A stretch of DNA of 28,265 nucleotides from a virus: positions 1 to 28,265 of IMG/VR virus record IMGVR_UViG_3300030451_003072. The stretch is one strand, 5' to 3'. Made by a program: the position numbers and the translations under genes. Below the pieces are notes generated by a model, which was given only the letters and a program-made list of their open reading frames with translations, had not been told where the DNA came from and did not search any database. Shown piece by piece: positions 1 through 6,697 of the stretch. Within the stretch, counting starts at the first letter, position 1. Every line of letters begins with the position of its first letter.

Positions 1-2
1 AT

Positions 3-95
3 GATAAAGATTACCCTGCATGGAATTGGGGTAGACCTGCACCAAAGTGGTATATTGAAAGGATTAATAATGAAGATAGACAGCATGCAGTATAG
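3..95 (+). CDS. C-terminal fragment of an unidentified protein, cut by window start
   Basis: An open frame runs in from the left edge and ends at TAG 93-95. The visible tail of about 30 residues is rich in Trp, Pro and charged residues (WNWGRPAPKWYIERINNEDR), which looks like real protein. No start is visible because the gene begins before the window. It overlaps the next gene's start by 26 nt, an arrangement seen elsewhere in this genome. No family can be named from so short a tail. The main doubt is whether it is simply an open frame by chance. Confidence 0.5.
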   Translation, partial: DKDYPAWNWGRPAPKWYIERINNEDRQHAV

Positions 96-285
96 GGGGT
101 ATAAGTATGTGCCAAAAAACATACAGCATGATGAAGAAGTATGGAAGATATTCCATGAAATAGAAGATAAACATGGGGAACTTGTAGAAGTGTCGAAAGA
201 GTTTGAGAGATTATCAAGCTATGAGTATGCGACACCCAAACAATTTCAAAAAGAAGTAGATAAAATAATTGCTCGTAAGAAGTAG
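70..285 (+). CDS. Small hypothetical protein, 71 aa
   Basis: I chose ATG 70 over the in-frame ATG at 1 because GAAAGG at 57-62 is a reasonable ribosome binding site for ATG 70, and because bases 3-95 look coding in another frame. The product (starts MKIDSMQYRGYKYV) is charged, Lys/Glu rich and probably helical, with no signal peptide, membrane segment or cysteine pair. I do not recognise it. It is the last gene before a 122-base gap that carries a hairpin at 343-367, so it may end a transcription unit. It is probably a small phage early protein of unknown role. Confidence 0.6.
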   Translation: MKIDSMQYRGYKYVPKNIQHDEEVWKIFHEIEDKHGELVEVSKEFERLSSYEYATPKQFQKEVDKIIARKK

Positions 286-342
286 ATAAGTTGCGAGGGT
301 AAACAGAAACTTATCATTCGTTTTGTTCCTTATAAACAGTTT

Positions 343-367
343 TCCTAGTTTCTGTAAAAAACTAGGA
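343..367 (+). terminator. Hairpin in intergenic gap, weak terminator or mRNA end structure
   Basis: TCCTAGTTT (343-351) and AAACTAGGA (359-367) form a perfect 9-bp stem around a 7-nt loop. Only three bases follow as T (368-370) before the tract is broken; a longer T run comes at 385-390. The stem is AT-rich, so this is a poor intrinsic terminator, but its place between two genes in the only sizeable gap of this region suggests a transcript end or processing site. The rest of 286-407 holds no ORF, only the ribosome binding site AAGGAG (395-400) of the next gene. Confidence 0.4.
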
Positions 368-407
368 TTTATAGGGGATATTAATTTTTTTATAAAGGAG
401 AACTATT

Positions 408-620
408 ATGAGTAAAAAACAAAAGCAGAAACAAACATCAAGGTATCAGGAAGAAGTAGATGAATTTACGGATAGGTTGTATTGTTTATGTCGAGAGTAT
501 TGCGAGGTTCATCTTGATGAATTTGTTGTAACTAACAAGATGCTCGACACTTGGGGGAAGAAATTGTGGAATGAATTAAAACAATTTGAAGAAGTATATG
601 CTAGGAGGGAAACATTATGA
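408..620 (+). CDS. Small hypothetical protein, 70 aa
   Basis: A strong Shine-Dalgarno AAGGAG (395-400) precedes ATG 408 with the sequence AAGGAGAACTATTATG, close to the start modules of three other genes here. The protein begins with a Lys/Gln-rich stretch (KKQKQKQ) and continues as an amphipathic, acidic helical protein with three cysteines around residues 26-32 (CLCREYC). No family is recognised. Its stop overlaps the next start by 4 nt (ATGA at 617-620), so the two are probably translationally coupled and made together. Confidence 0.75.
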   Translation: MSKKQKQKQTSRYQEEVDEFTDRLYCLCREYCEVHLDEFVVTNKMLDTWGKKLWNELKQFEEVYARRETL

Positions 621-1687
621 ACAGACTATCTGATAAATTCGTAACGAGCCTTGATTACGAAAAAGCACTAAATAAATTTAACGATATGGATAAAGTTAGA
701 GGTTATCCTGAATCGTATCGTAGATGGGATACAAATTATAGAGTTGCTATCAAAGACGATACTGATGGTGGTGGATACATTAGCTTTTGGCAGTTTTATA
801 GTGGTATGACTTGTAGATACATAAACAATATTTTATACCATGATTTTGATATTAATACAGGGAAGTTTTTAAAGGATAACCCTAAACCCAACCATAGTTT
901 CGGTGAAGATAAAGGGGATTCTTATAATTTTCTTAACGATACATATTATAGTGTTGTTAGGGTATACAAGAATAACCATATCATGGCTAGTACAGGGCAT
1001 AGTGGTTCGCAAAATGCTATGGGTAGGGGTTTTGTGGCTCATCTTTTGGGAAAAACTTGGAGTGAAGACGATTTATTTTCAATGGAAAGAACTAATCAAT
1101 ATGATTATATTAAATTAGGGAGTAATGCATTTTACTGTTCTAATTTTCAAGGGTTAGCTATTAGAGATGGGTATATAACTAATGCTTACAGACCTAGAAT
1201 GATGAAAGGCGAGAGAAGTTTCTTTAATATGTCTGATTGTGGGATATATTGTGAGTTGATGAAACCATTCTACGAATGGCTAGTCGGTGTTATATCTACC
1301 TGTACTGATGGTGAGATACCTGAATTTGAGCCGATTGGTTGTGACTTTAATAGTTGGGGAACTGCTGATATAAGTGGGTATATTGATTACATAAAAACTA
1401 GATTAGCTAATAATAAATGTGATGATACAGATTACCTAAACCTAACTTGTTTTTTATTAAAGTATGCTTATAACACTTATGAGGATCATGGTGCGTTAGC
1501 ACAGGAAAAAAGAGGGGGAGGTGGAGTAAAGAGATTCCTACCTATGGACGAAATTAGGCATAATGTGGCGAAATTCTTTACCTTGAATGATACTAAAAAT
1601 CGTGACAAGCTGTATCGTAGCCCTGAATATGGTAAGAGAGCATGGGGTCAAGAGTATCCACAAAAAAGATGGATTTATTTAAACTAA
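617..1687 (+). CDS. Orphan hypothetical protein, 356 aa
   Basis: This is a soluble-looking protein with no membrane segment or signal peptide. It is unusually rich in Tyr, Asn, Asp and Gly, and has a Gly run (EKRGGGGVKRF) about 55 residues from the C-terminus. I see no nucleotide-binding loop, nuclease triad or zinc-binding pattern. GGAGGG at 603-608 serves as ribosome binding site, and the start overlaps the 70-aa gene by 4 nt. It lies upstream of the MoxR/VWA pair and may belong to the same accessory region, but a promoter at 1912 separates them. Function unknown; possibly a host-takeover or defence-related protein, which is only a guess from position. Confidence 0.75.
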   Translation: MNRLSDKFVTSLDYEKALNKFNDMDKVRGYPESYRRWDTNYRVAIKDDTDGGGYISFWQFYSGMTCRYINNILYHDFDINTGKFLKDNPKPNHSFGEDKGDSYNFLNDTYYSVVRVYKNNHIMASTGHSGSQNAMGRGFVAHLLGKTWSEDDLFSMERTNQYDYIKLGSNAFYCSNFQGLAIRDGYITNAYRPRMMKGERSFFNMSDCGIYCELMKPFYEWLVGVISTCTDGEIPEFEPIGCDFNSWGTADISGYIDYIKTRLANNKCDDTDYLNLTCFLLKYAYNTYEDHGALAQEKRGGGGVKRFLPMDEIRHNVAKFFTLNDTKNRDKLYRSPEYGKRAWGQEYPQKRWIYLN

Positions 1688-1703
1688 CTAGAGGGGAATG
1701 ACT

Positions 1704-1871
1704 ATGAGTAAAATGAAAGAGATACATATAGATATTGAGAATATCTTTGGGAGTGTGGAGAACTATAACGAGGTTTGTTATGAGTTGGATATTGATAAGC
1801 AAGATGATATCTATTATCGACCACATGATGTAAAAGCAATGGTAGAAAGAGGGAGTAACATGAATGGCTAG
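1704..1871 (+). CDS. Small acidic hypothetical protein, 55 aa
   Basis: ATG 1704 follows GAGGGGAA (1691-1698), a usable ribosome binding site. The product starts MSKMKEIHIDIENIFG and is acidic (many Asp/Glu), without cysteines or hydrophobic segments. Its stop codon overlaps the start of the following membrane-peptide gene by 8 nt, which argues for co-translation. Not recognised. Confidence 0.55.
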   Translation: MSKMKEIHIDIENIFGSVENYNEVCYELDIDKQDDIYYRPHDVKAMVERGSNMNG

Positions 1872-2004
1872 GTTATCAAATTTGTATAGAAAGCTGAAAT
1901 ATAGTGGAATCTTGCAAAGTGTAATATATTATGTTACAATGGTAGTATTAGTTATGGGGATAATTTTTTCTATGTTTGTGTTGTGGTTTTTAACACGAAT
2001 GTAG
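1864..2004 (+). CDS. Small single-pass membrane protein, 46 aa
   Basis: The frame from ATG 1864 has GGGAG (1851-1855) at a proper distance. The peptide has a basic N-terminus (MARLSNLYRKLK) followed by one strong hydrophobic span at about residues 20-43 and a short LTRM end. By the positive-inside rule the N-terminus should face the cytoplasm. The size suits many small phage inner-membrane proteins. A holin is possible but unlikely in an early, non-lysis context. Its coding sequence contains the promoter at 1912-1940, so part of the frame doubles as a regulatory region for the downstream MoxR gene. Confidence 0.5.
   Translation: MARLSNLYRKLKYSGILQSVIYYVTMVVLVMGIIFSMFVLWFLTRM
1912..1940 (+). 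promoter_or_regulatory. Probable sigma70 promoter upstream of the MoxR/VWA genes
   Basis: TTGCAA (1912-1917) is followed after exactly 17 bp by TACAAT (1935-1940). TG at 1932-1933 stands one base before the -10 box, giving an extended -10. Transcription would start near 1947 and give a leader of about 110 nt containing the palindrome at 2014-2031. The spacer contains GTGTAAT (1919-1925), whose reverse complement ATTACAC occurs at the same place in the promoter at 13089-13117. Confidence 0.55.
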
Positions 2005-2013
2005 ATTTCAACC

Positions 2014-2031
2014 TCCCTCGTATACGAGGGA
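2014..2031. promoter_or_regulatory. Perfect 18-bp palindrome, operator or 5'-leader hairpin
   Basis: TCCCTCGTATACGAGGGA reads identically on both strands. It is GC-rich against an AT-rich background. It lies between the small membrane gene's stop (2004) and the ribosome binding site (2042-2047) of the MoxR gene. As DNA it could bind a dimeric repressor. As RNA it would fold into a 7-bp stem with a TATA loop in the leader, stabilising the mRNA or affecting translation. No T-tract follows, so it is not a typical terminator. Confidence 0.55.
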
Positions 2032-2041
2032 ACAAACAAGT

Positions 2042-2065
2042 AAGGAGAACTTAATATGGCTACAA
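2042..2065 (+). repeat. 24-nt repeated translation-start module, copy 1
   Basis: The 24 bases running from the ribosome binding site through the first four codons of the MoxR gene (AAGGAGAACTTAATATG and on to 2065) recur exactly at 4483-4506 before the 392-aa gene. The flanking bases differ on both sides. Both proteins therefore begin Met-Ala-Thr. Shorter versions (AAGGAGAAC) precede the genes at 408 and 13152. Confidence 0.75.
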
Positions 2066-3195
2066 AAACTAAAATTCTTGAGATGTCTGATATCGAGATA
2101 ATTGATACAGCAATCGCTATGCGTGATGCAGAACTTAATCTTGGCATCAAACCAAAGACAATGACAATTAGAGGGGTAATGGGTAGTGGTAAAACTACAA
2201 TCCCAAAGAGAATCGCAGATAGACTAGGTCTAAAGTTAGTTGTGGTATCTCTACCTACTCAAGCACTTGGTGATACAGGCAATCCAATCGTCAAAGAGAT
2301 TGATGGTGTAAAGGTTACTACATTTGCTTGGAATGAATACTTTCAATTCCATAAGGGTGAAGCATTTGTATTATGCCTTGATGAGAAAGACAAGGGTATG
2401 TTGGAAGTGCGTAATCAATTTCTTGATGTTATCCAAAAGGGTGAGATAAATGGTGTGCCACTACCTAAAGGCACTATCGTAGTATGTACATCAAACCTTG
2501 AGGGCGAGGGAGTTGGAGATACTATTTATGCACATGAGTTAGATAGAGAAATAGCTGTCAAGATGAAAGACCCATCATTAAATAGTTTGCTTGAATATAA
2601 TTCTGAATTACCAATAGAGCAAAAGTATGACCCATTGGTGTTGGCATGGGCTAAAGAGTACGAGGGAAATGTATTTGAAAACTATCGTAGAAATCCAAAT
2701 ACAGTATGGGGTATTAATCCTAATACACCTACAAAGAAAGGTCTTTCAATGCGTGGGTTACATCAAGCATCTGACATCTTTAAGATCAGAGATAAATTAC
2801 CTAGCACAAATGCTTTCGAGTGTTTGATTACAGGTCTGATCGGTGATGTTGCAGGGTTGAGTCTGTTGGACTTCCAAAAGCATGAGGATAAACTTGTACC
2901 TATTGATGATATAAAGAATAATCCTGAAAAGGCTAGGATATCTGAAGATGCGATTGGTAAGTTATTGACTATGTTTAACTTATCACAGATGGTTGAGGAT
3001 AAAGAATCTTTAGCTACATTCAGTAAGTATATTGGTAGGTATGAGGAGAGGGAGTTTAAAACTCTATTTACTAAAACTTTAACTAGAAACAAATCTTTAC
3101 ATAAACATCTATTTTCTTGCAAACCTTACATGGCTATCGTTAAGGAATGTGGTAAGGGTGCAGTTGGTCTTGGTGAGAATATAGATTTAGTATAA
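2056..3195 (+). CDS. MoxR-like AAA+ ATPase, 379 aa
   Basis: The Walker A loop is GVMGSGKTT (residues 40-48), Walker B is FVLCLDE (104-110), and a sensor-1-like strand with Asn is VVCTSN (142-147). A charged stretch after it (ELDREIAVKM, 161-170) fits the arginine-finger region. This is the arrangement of MoxR-type AAA+ ATPases, which act as chaperones or remodelling motors and are usually paired with a VWA-domain protein. Such a protein follows only 10 nt downstream (3206), which strongly supports the call. ATG 2056 has the strong binding site AAGGAG at 2042-2047. No membrane segment is visible, so it is cytoplasmic. The substrate is unknown; remodelling of a host or phage complex is inferred. 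Confidence 0.85.
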   Translation: MATKTKILEMSDIEIIDTAIAMRDAELNLGIKPKTMTIRGVMGSGKTTIPKRIADRLGLKLVVVSLPTQALGDTGNPIVKEIDGVKVTTFAWNEYFQFHKGEAFVLCLDEKDKGMLEVRNQFLDVIQKGEINGVPLPKGTIVVCTSNLEGEGVGDTIYAHELDREIAVKMKDPSLNSLLEYNSELPIEQKYDPLVLAWAKEYEGNVFENYRRNPNTVWGINPNTPTKKGLSMRGLHQASDIFKIRDKLPSTNAFECLITGLIGDVAGLSLLDFQKHEDKLVPIDDIKNNPEKARISEDAIGKLLTMFNLSQMVEDKESLATFSKYIGRYEEREFKTLFTKTLTRNKSLHKHLFSCKPYMAIVKECGKGAVGLGENIDLV

Positions 3196-3205
3196 AGGGG
3201 GATAT

Positions 3206-4471
3206 ATGGAACAGAGGAGAGCAGAGGATATTATATCCACACTCAATTCGCAGATAAGTGATAACCCTACATTCTGTAGGTTAATGCGAGTTATGGTACA
3301 GACACCCTTCACAGTCTTGCGTGAGGGTGATAAAAAGTACGAGCAGATTCGCACAGGTGCTACTGATGGTAAGATGGTGTACTACAACATTGATTTCTTC
3401 AAGAAATTAAGTGTATCTGAACAGAGGTTTCTTATCTGTCACGAAACAATGCACAATGCTTTAATGCACATGGTGTTTTATCTTGATTATTTTAAGAAAA
3501 GCCCAATGCTTACTAATGTAGCTATGGATATGGTGGTTAATAATATTCTTATAAAGTGGAATAAGTTACATCTGAAGTATTGTAAACTGAATGGTTTACC
3601 TCAAGAAGATTTCATCACACTTATCGAGGGTGGTTGTTACGACCCAAAGTATGACAATTGGAGTTTTGCCCAAGTCTTTGATGACTTATATAAAGAGGGT
3701 GAAGAGGATAAGGATAAACAAGATGGTGATGGTGATGGTGATGGTCAAGGTAATGGTCAGGGTAAGCCACTTGATGACCACCTTTGGGAAGAGGCTAAAG
3801 AAATCTTTGACAACCCTGAAAAAGCAGAGAAGATGGCAGAAGAAATGCGTCAGGCACTTCGATCAGGTGAAGCCCTTGCAGGTGTCAGGTCAGGTCTGAA
3901 AGATGGTGACTTGGAAAAACTATTTGAAGTTAAGACTGATTGGATAGAAGTCTTGCGTAACTTTATTGTCAGTAGTTGTTCAGGGTATGGTGAGGTTACA
4001 AGACAAAGACCTAATCGTAGATCGCTAGGCAACGAGATACTCATGCCAAGTATTCAGAGTAAATCTGTTGGTGATGTTGTTATTGGCTATGATGCGTCAG
4101 GCTCTGTGCTATGTGATAAAGAACTTGCTACACGATTTGCGTCAGAGATAAAAAAGATTTGTGAGCAAGTCAAACCAAAATCACTTCGAGTGTTGTATTG
4201 GGATACTAATGTTGAGAAAGTTGAGTTTTATAAACACAACAAACTTTCTCGCTTTGAGGTCGAGGGGAGACCGAGAGGTGGTGGTGGTACTTCACCTGAT
4301 TGTGTTCCTAAATACTTGAAAGAAAACAATATCCGACCACAGGTAGTTATCATGCTGACTGATGGTTGGGTTGATGGTTGGGGTGATTGGAGTAAAGTTA
4401 ATGCACCTTTACTGTGGTGTATTAAGGGGAGTGATGACACCCCTGATGTTGGAAAAACAGTTGCGATTTAA
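3206..4471 (+). CDS. Metallopeptidase-like (DUF2201) plus VWA-domain protein, 421 aa
   Basis: The N-terminal half carries HETMH (79-83), an HExxH zinc-protease signature, in a context (RFLICHETMHNALMH) typical of the putative metallopeptidase domain found before VWA-like domains (DUF2201 family). A disordered acidic linker follows (DGDGDGDGQGNGQG, 173-186), encoded partly by four tandem GATGGT units. The C-terminal half is a VWA domain with the metal-site residues DASGS (296-300), Thr362 (in GGGGTSP) and Asp386 (in LTDG). Family knowledge: such proteins work with a MoxR ATPase, here 10 nt upstream. Binding site GGGGG at 3196-3200. Whether the protease is active cannot be told from sequence, although the HExxH residues are intact. 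Confidence 0.85.
   Translation: MEQRRAEDIISTLNSQISDNPTFCRLMRVMVQTPFTVLREGDKKYEQIRTGATDGKMVYYNIDFFKKLSVSEQRFLICHETMHNALMHMVFYLDYFKKSPMLTNVAMDMVVNNILIKWNKLHLKYCKLNGLPQEDFITLIEGGCYDPKYDNWSFAQVFDDLYKEGEEDKDKQDGDGDGDGQGNGQGKPLDDHLWEEAKEIFDNPEKAEKMAEEMRQALRSGEALAGVRSGLKDGDLEKLFEVKTDWIEVLRNFIVSSCSGYGEVTRQRPNRRSLGNEILMPSIQSKSVGDVVIGYDASGSVLCDKELATRFASEIKKICEQVKPKSLRVLYWDTNVEKVEFYKHNKLSRFEVEGRPRGGGGTSPDCVPKYLKENNIRPQVVIMLTDGWVDGWGDWSKVNAPLLWCIKGSDDTPDVGKTVAI
3722..3745 (+). repeat. Four tandem GATGGT hexamers in the VWA gene linker
   Basis: Four exact in-frame copies of GATGGT encode Asp-Gly pairs in the flexible linker between the metallopeptidase-like and VWA domains. Copy number could vary by slippage without breaking the frame. 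Asp-Gly linkers of this kind can bind calcium, but nothing shows that here. Confidence 0.7.
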
Positions 4472-4482
4472 TTTAATTTAAA

Positions 4483-4506
4483 AAGGAGAACTTAATATGG
4501 CTACAA
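4483..4506 (+). repeat. 24-nt repeated translation-start module, copy 2
   Basis: Exact copy of bases 2042-2065, covering the ribosome binding site and first codons of the 392-aa gene. The preceding bases are a low-complexity ATTTAATTTAATTTAAAA stretch. Two long identical blocks at separate gene starts suggest duplication or recombination of start modules, or selection for the same translation level. Confidence 0.75.
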
Positions 4507-5675
4507 CTAAAATAAAAAGTGGTAATCTTGTGCATTTGTTAAGAATCGCATTTGATGAAGTAAATAAGAAGTTTAAGGATAAGAAAGTTGAGTTTCAAGT
4601 GAGGTGTGCTTACAATCGTAAGCCCATGCAAATGGAAGAGTTTACCAAAAAACAAAATGAGTTTTGGTTAAATGTTGCTGAACATGGTCGTGACCCAAGT
4701 GTAAAGCTAGATGTAGTTAGAAAAGAAGCGATACATAACAAACCTAATCTACACGCATTTCCTGTAGGGTTTAATTTTGAGAAAGATTATTTACCCCTCA
4801 AGGTTGAGAATATTTTAAATACGAAAGATTATGATGAAGAGATTTTTGATATTCTTGAGATAAAAGAGAGGTATGCTAAAAGTCCTGATTCTAGTACCTA
4901 TTACCTAAAGACTAATTTTACTGATATCTTTAGAAGTTGTGAGGTAATGTTTCTTGTAGATAAAACTTTAGTTGGTTCAGTAGCAGTTAGTGTTTCTTAT
5001 AGAGGTGGATTTGGTGAAAGGTTTGAACTTTATTTTAAAGATAGTAAAGGGTATACGAGAGGTTCTACTGTAGTACCTAAAACTATCAGAAGGTTTATCC
5101 AAACACATATGTACGCATCTGAAAGAACAGAAGAAATGTTTTTTGAACAGAAGTTAAAACAATTAGAGAGTAGGTATCACGATAATCGTAGTTATAATGA
5201 TGAGGGTACAAAGGCAAGAACTTTTAGAGATATTAAACATGATATACAAAGCCTTGTATCAAAATACAATTTTAAAACAGATGAAGATAACTATAACAAC
5301 TTTGGTAATACATTAAATAATATAATTAATATGAAAGAGGGTGGTGAATACCATTCGGATTTACTTCTTTTTTCAGAAGCATATCAAGAGTTGCTAGACG
5401 AATATAACTATCTAGATTATTTCATAGATAAAAATACCCCTAACTCACGAAAGAATATTAAGTTTATTAACTATGTTAATAATAAGTATTCGATTGTTTC
5501 AGGTACAGATAGTGGTGCGTATGTTAGGGATTATTATGATTCACCTGAAGATTTTCCTGAAGAAATAAGAGATAAGTATGCACTATTGTCTACAAGTGAC
5601 GAGGATATTTTTTATGTTGGGTTTATATTAGGTGATTGTTACGCAGTTACCCTTGATCGAAAAGAAGGAGAATAA
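4497..5675 (+). CDS. Orphan hypothetical protein, 392 aa
   Basis: The protein starts MATTKIKSGN after a strong AAGGAG site at 4483-4488. It is charged and Tyr/Asp/Lys rich, with no membrane segment, Walker loop, zinc motif or nuclease signature I can see. A central stretch (VDKTLVGSVAVSVSYRGGFG and the following strand-like residues) suggests a beta-rich domain, and the later part (residues about 210-330) is helical and Asn-rich. It sits 25 nt after the VWA gene and shares its start module with the MoxR gene, so it is probably expressed with that pair and may be a partner or substrate. That is inference from position only. Confidence 0.75.
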   Translation: MATTKIKSGNLVHLLRIAFDEVNKKFKDKKVEFQVRCAYNRKPMQMEEFTKKQNEFWLNVAEHGRDPSVKLDVVRKEAIHNKPNLHAFPVGFNFEKDYLPLKVENILNTKDYDEEIFDILEIKERYAKSPDSSTYYLKTNFTDIFRSCEVMFLVDKTLVGSVAVSVSYRGGFGERFELYFKDSKGYTRGSTVVPKTIRRFIQTHMYASERTEEMFFEQKLKQLESRYHDNRSYNDEGTKARTFRDIKHDIQSLVSKYNFKTDEDNYNNFGNTLNNIINMKEGGEYHSDLLLFSEAYQELLDEYNYLDYFIDKNTPNSRKNIKFINYVNNKYSIVSGTDSGAYVRDYYDSPEDFPEEIRDKYALLSTSDEDIFYVGFILGDCYAVTLDRKEGE

Positions 5676-5677
5676 AT

Positions 5678-5857
5678 ATGTTAACAGAAACAGCAAAAGA
5701 ATCTTTGGAGTTGATTGATAAAGATATTATTAGGTGGACTAATAAAAAACTTCTTAATGAATGGGAGACTATAGATTCAGATTTTCTATATGATAGATTA
5801 CTAGAGGCGAGAATTATTGTAGAAGCTAGTAAACGAGGTATATTTTTGAGGAGATAG
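5678..5857 (+). CDS. Small hypothetical protein, 59 aa
   Basis: ATG 5678 lies just after the stop of the 392-aa gene, with AAGGAG (5665-5670) inside that gene's end as binding site. The peptide (MLTETAKESLELIDKD at the N-terminus) is amphipathic and helical, acidic in the first half and basic at the end (FLRR). It contains no cysteine or membrane span. It ends one base before the next ATG, so the two genes are likely coupled. Not recognised. Confidence 0.6.
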   Translation: MLTETAKESLELIDKDIIRWTNKKLLNEWETIDSDFLYDRLLEARIIVEASKRGIFLRR

Positions 5858-5858
5858 T

Positions 5859-6047
5859 ATGCACAAACATATCAGACAAAATTTAGATGGAGTAAATATT
5901 TATATAGATTCCAATGTTAAAAATTGTTGTGAAGATTGTGGGTATAGTGGGTATGTCTACGGAGAGTATGGCGAAAGTCAGGTACTCATTGATGAATCAG
6001 AAGTTGTTTGCCCAAAATGCTATTCAAAACAATATTATTGTTGTTAA
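5859..6047 (+). CDS. Small zinc-ribbon-like protein, 62 aa
   Basis: Two CxxC knuckles, C24-E-D-C27 and C51-P-K-C54, are spaced as in a zinc ribbon, with extra cysteines at 23, 61 and 62. The region between the knuckles is short, Gly/Tyr rich and likely beta hairpin. Such mini-proteins often bind nucleic acid or another protein. GAGGAG at 5849-5854 gives the binding site with only 4 nt to the ATG. It lies in a tight run of small genes leading into the replication operon. No specific family is recognised. Confidence 0.6.
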   Translation: MHKHIRQNLDGVNIYIDSNVKNCCEDCGYSGYVYGEYGESQVLIDESEVVCPKCYSKQYYCC

Positions 6048-6057
6048 AGGAGATGAA

Positions 6058-6318
6058 ATGAACACAAAAGAAATAATAGATAGTTTGGAGTCAATCCAAA
6101 ACAATTTACGAGAACAAAAAGAAAGTTTATTAAAACTTAAAGAAGTTTGTACTGATGTAGTAGCACCTACTGAAGATGTAGTTGGTCAGGAAGTACCCTA
6201 TGAGATCATAGAAACTGAAGATGACCACCATTATTTTTTAGAAGTGTATGCAAAATTACCGAATGGTAAAAAAGCATATCAGAGTGCTATTCGTATTGAA
6301 AAGAAAATCTTCAAGTGA
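6058..6318 (+). CDS. Small hypothetical protein with N-terminal helix, 86 aa
   Basis: I chose ATG 6058 over an in-frame upstream ATG at 5914, because AAAGGAG (6046-6052) precedes it and the longer version would overlap nearly all of the zinc-ribbon gene. Residues 1-32 form a heptad-like helix (coiled coil likely). The rest is acidic and then beta-like (YEIIETEDDHHYFLEVYAKL). No motif is recognised. The stop overlaps the GTG start of the nuclease gene by 4 nt, placing it first in the coupled replication operon. Confidence 0.65.
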   Translation: MNTKEIIDSLESIQNNLREQKESLLKLKEVCTDVVAPTEDVVGQEVPYEIIETEDDHHYFLEVYAKLPNGKKAYQSAIRIEKKIFK

Positions 6319-6602
6319 CACCTGAAAAGAAAGTAAAGAATAAAGTTGTTGCCATTCTAAAAAAGTTTGGTGCATATTATTTTTATCCTGTGATGAGTGG
6401 GTATGGTATGTCAGGTGTACCTGACATAATAGTGTGTTATAAATCTCGATTTGTAGCCATTGAGGTCAAAGCAACACCTAAAAACAAACCCACTCCATTA
6501 CAACAAAGAAATATAGATACAATAAATTCTAATGGGGGTATTGCAATAGTAGTGCATTGTGATAATATAGAAAGTGTAACAAAAACTTTGGAGGGTTTAT
6601 GA
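6315..6602 (+). CDS. VRR-NUC type PD-(D/E)xK nuclease, 95 aa
   Basis: The short protein has the compact VRR-NUC layout: an N-terminal helix (VVAILKKFGAYYF), then GYGMSGVPDIIV with the metal-binding Asp (PD, 36-37), FVAIEVKA with E50-x-K52, and a Gln-containing helix (PLQQRNI, 61-67). VRR-NUC domains are structure-specific nucleases related to Holliday junction resolvases and occur as stand-alone phage proteins. The length fits the family. The start is GTG 6315, overlapping the previous stop (GTGA). Role: probably branch cleavage or nicking during phage DNA replication, recombination or packaging. Confidence 0.85.
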   Translation: MTPEKKVKNKVVAILKKFGAYYFYPVMSGYGMSGVPDIIVCYKSRFVAIEVKATPKNKPTPLQQRNIDTINSNGGIAIVVHCDNIESVTKTLEGL

Positions 6603-6697
6603 GATCGTTTATGATTGGGTTTTCAGTATCAGTTATTTTTATAACGATAGTGTTGCCTTTAATACTTCTAATTCTAAATATATTAGAGGTGGGATAA
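6599..6697 (+). CDS. Very small single-pass membrane peptide, 32 aa
   Basis: ATG 6599 overlaps the nuclease stop (ATGA) and the frame ends in TAATG shared with the next start. After MRSF the peptide is almost wholly hydrophobic (residues about 4-29), so it would span the membrane once. GGAGGG at 6590-6595 is a good binding site. The double stop-start overlap is the best evidence that it is translated. Function unknown. Confidence 0.5.
   Translation: MRSFMIGFSVSVIFITIVLPLILLILNILEVG

Noticed and set aside
1864-2004. 46-aa membrane protein as a holin
   Set aside because: There is no endolysin or spanin nearby and the gene lies in the early region; size and one hydrophobic span alone do not identify a holin.
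2763-3122. 119-aa minus-strand ORF inside the MoxR gene
   Set aside because: Antisense shadow of a gene with clear motifs; Ser/Leu-rich artefact composition and no promoter or neighbours on that strand.
3591-3899. 102-aa plus-strand ORF in another frame of the VWA gene
   Set aside because: Produced by the GATGGT repeat read out of frame (Met-Val repeats); no ribosome binding site.
5914-6057. Extension of the 86-aa gene upstream to ATG 5914
   Set aside because: It would overlap almost all of the zinc-ribbon gene and has no binding site, whereas ATG 6058 has AAAGGAG.
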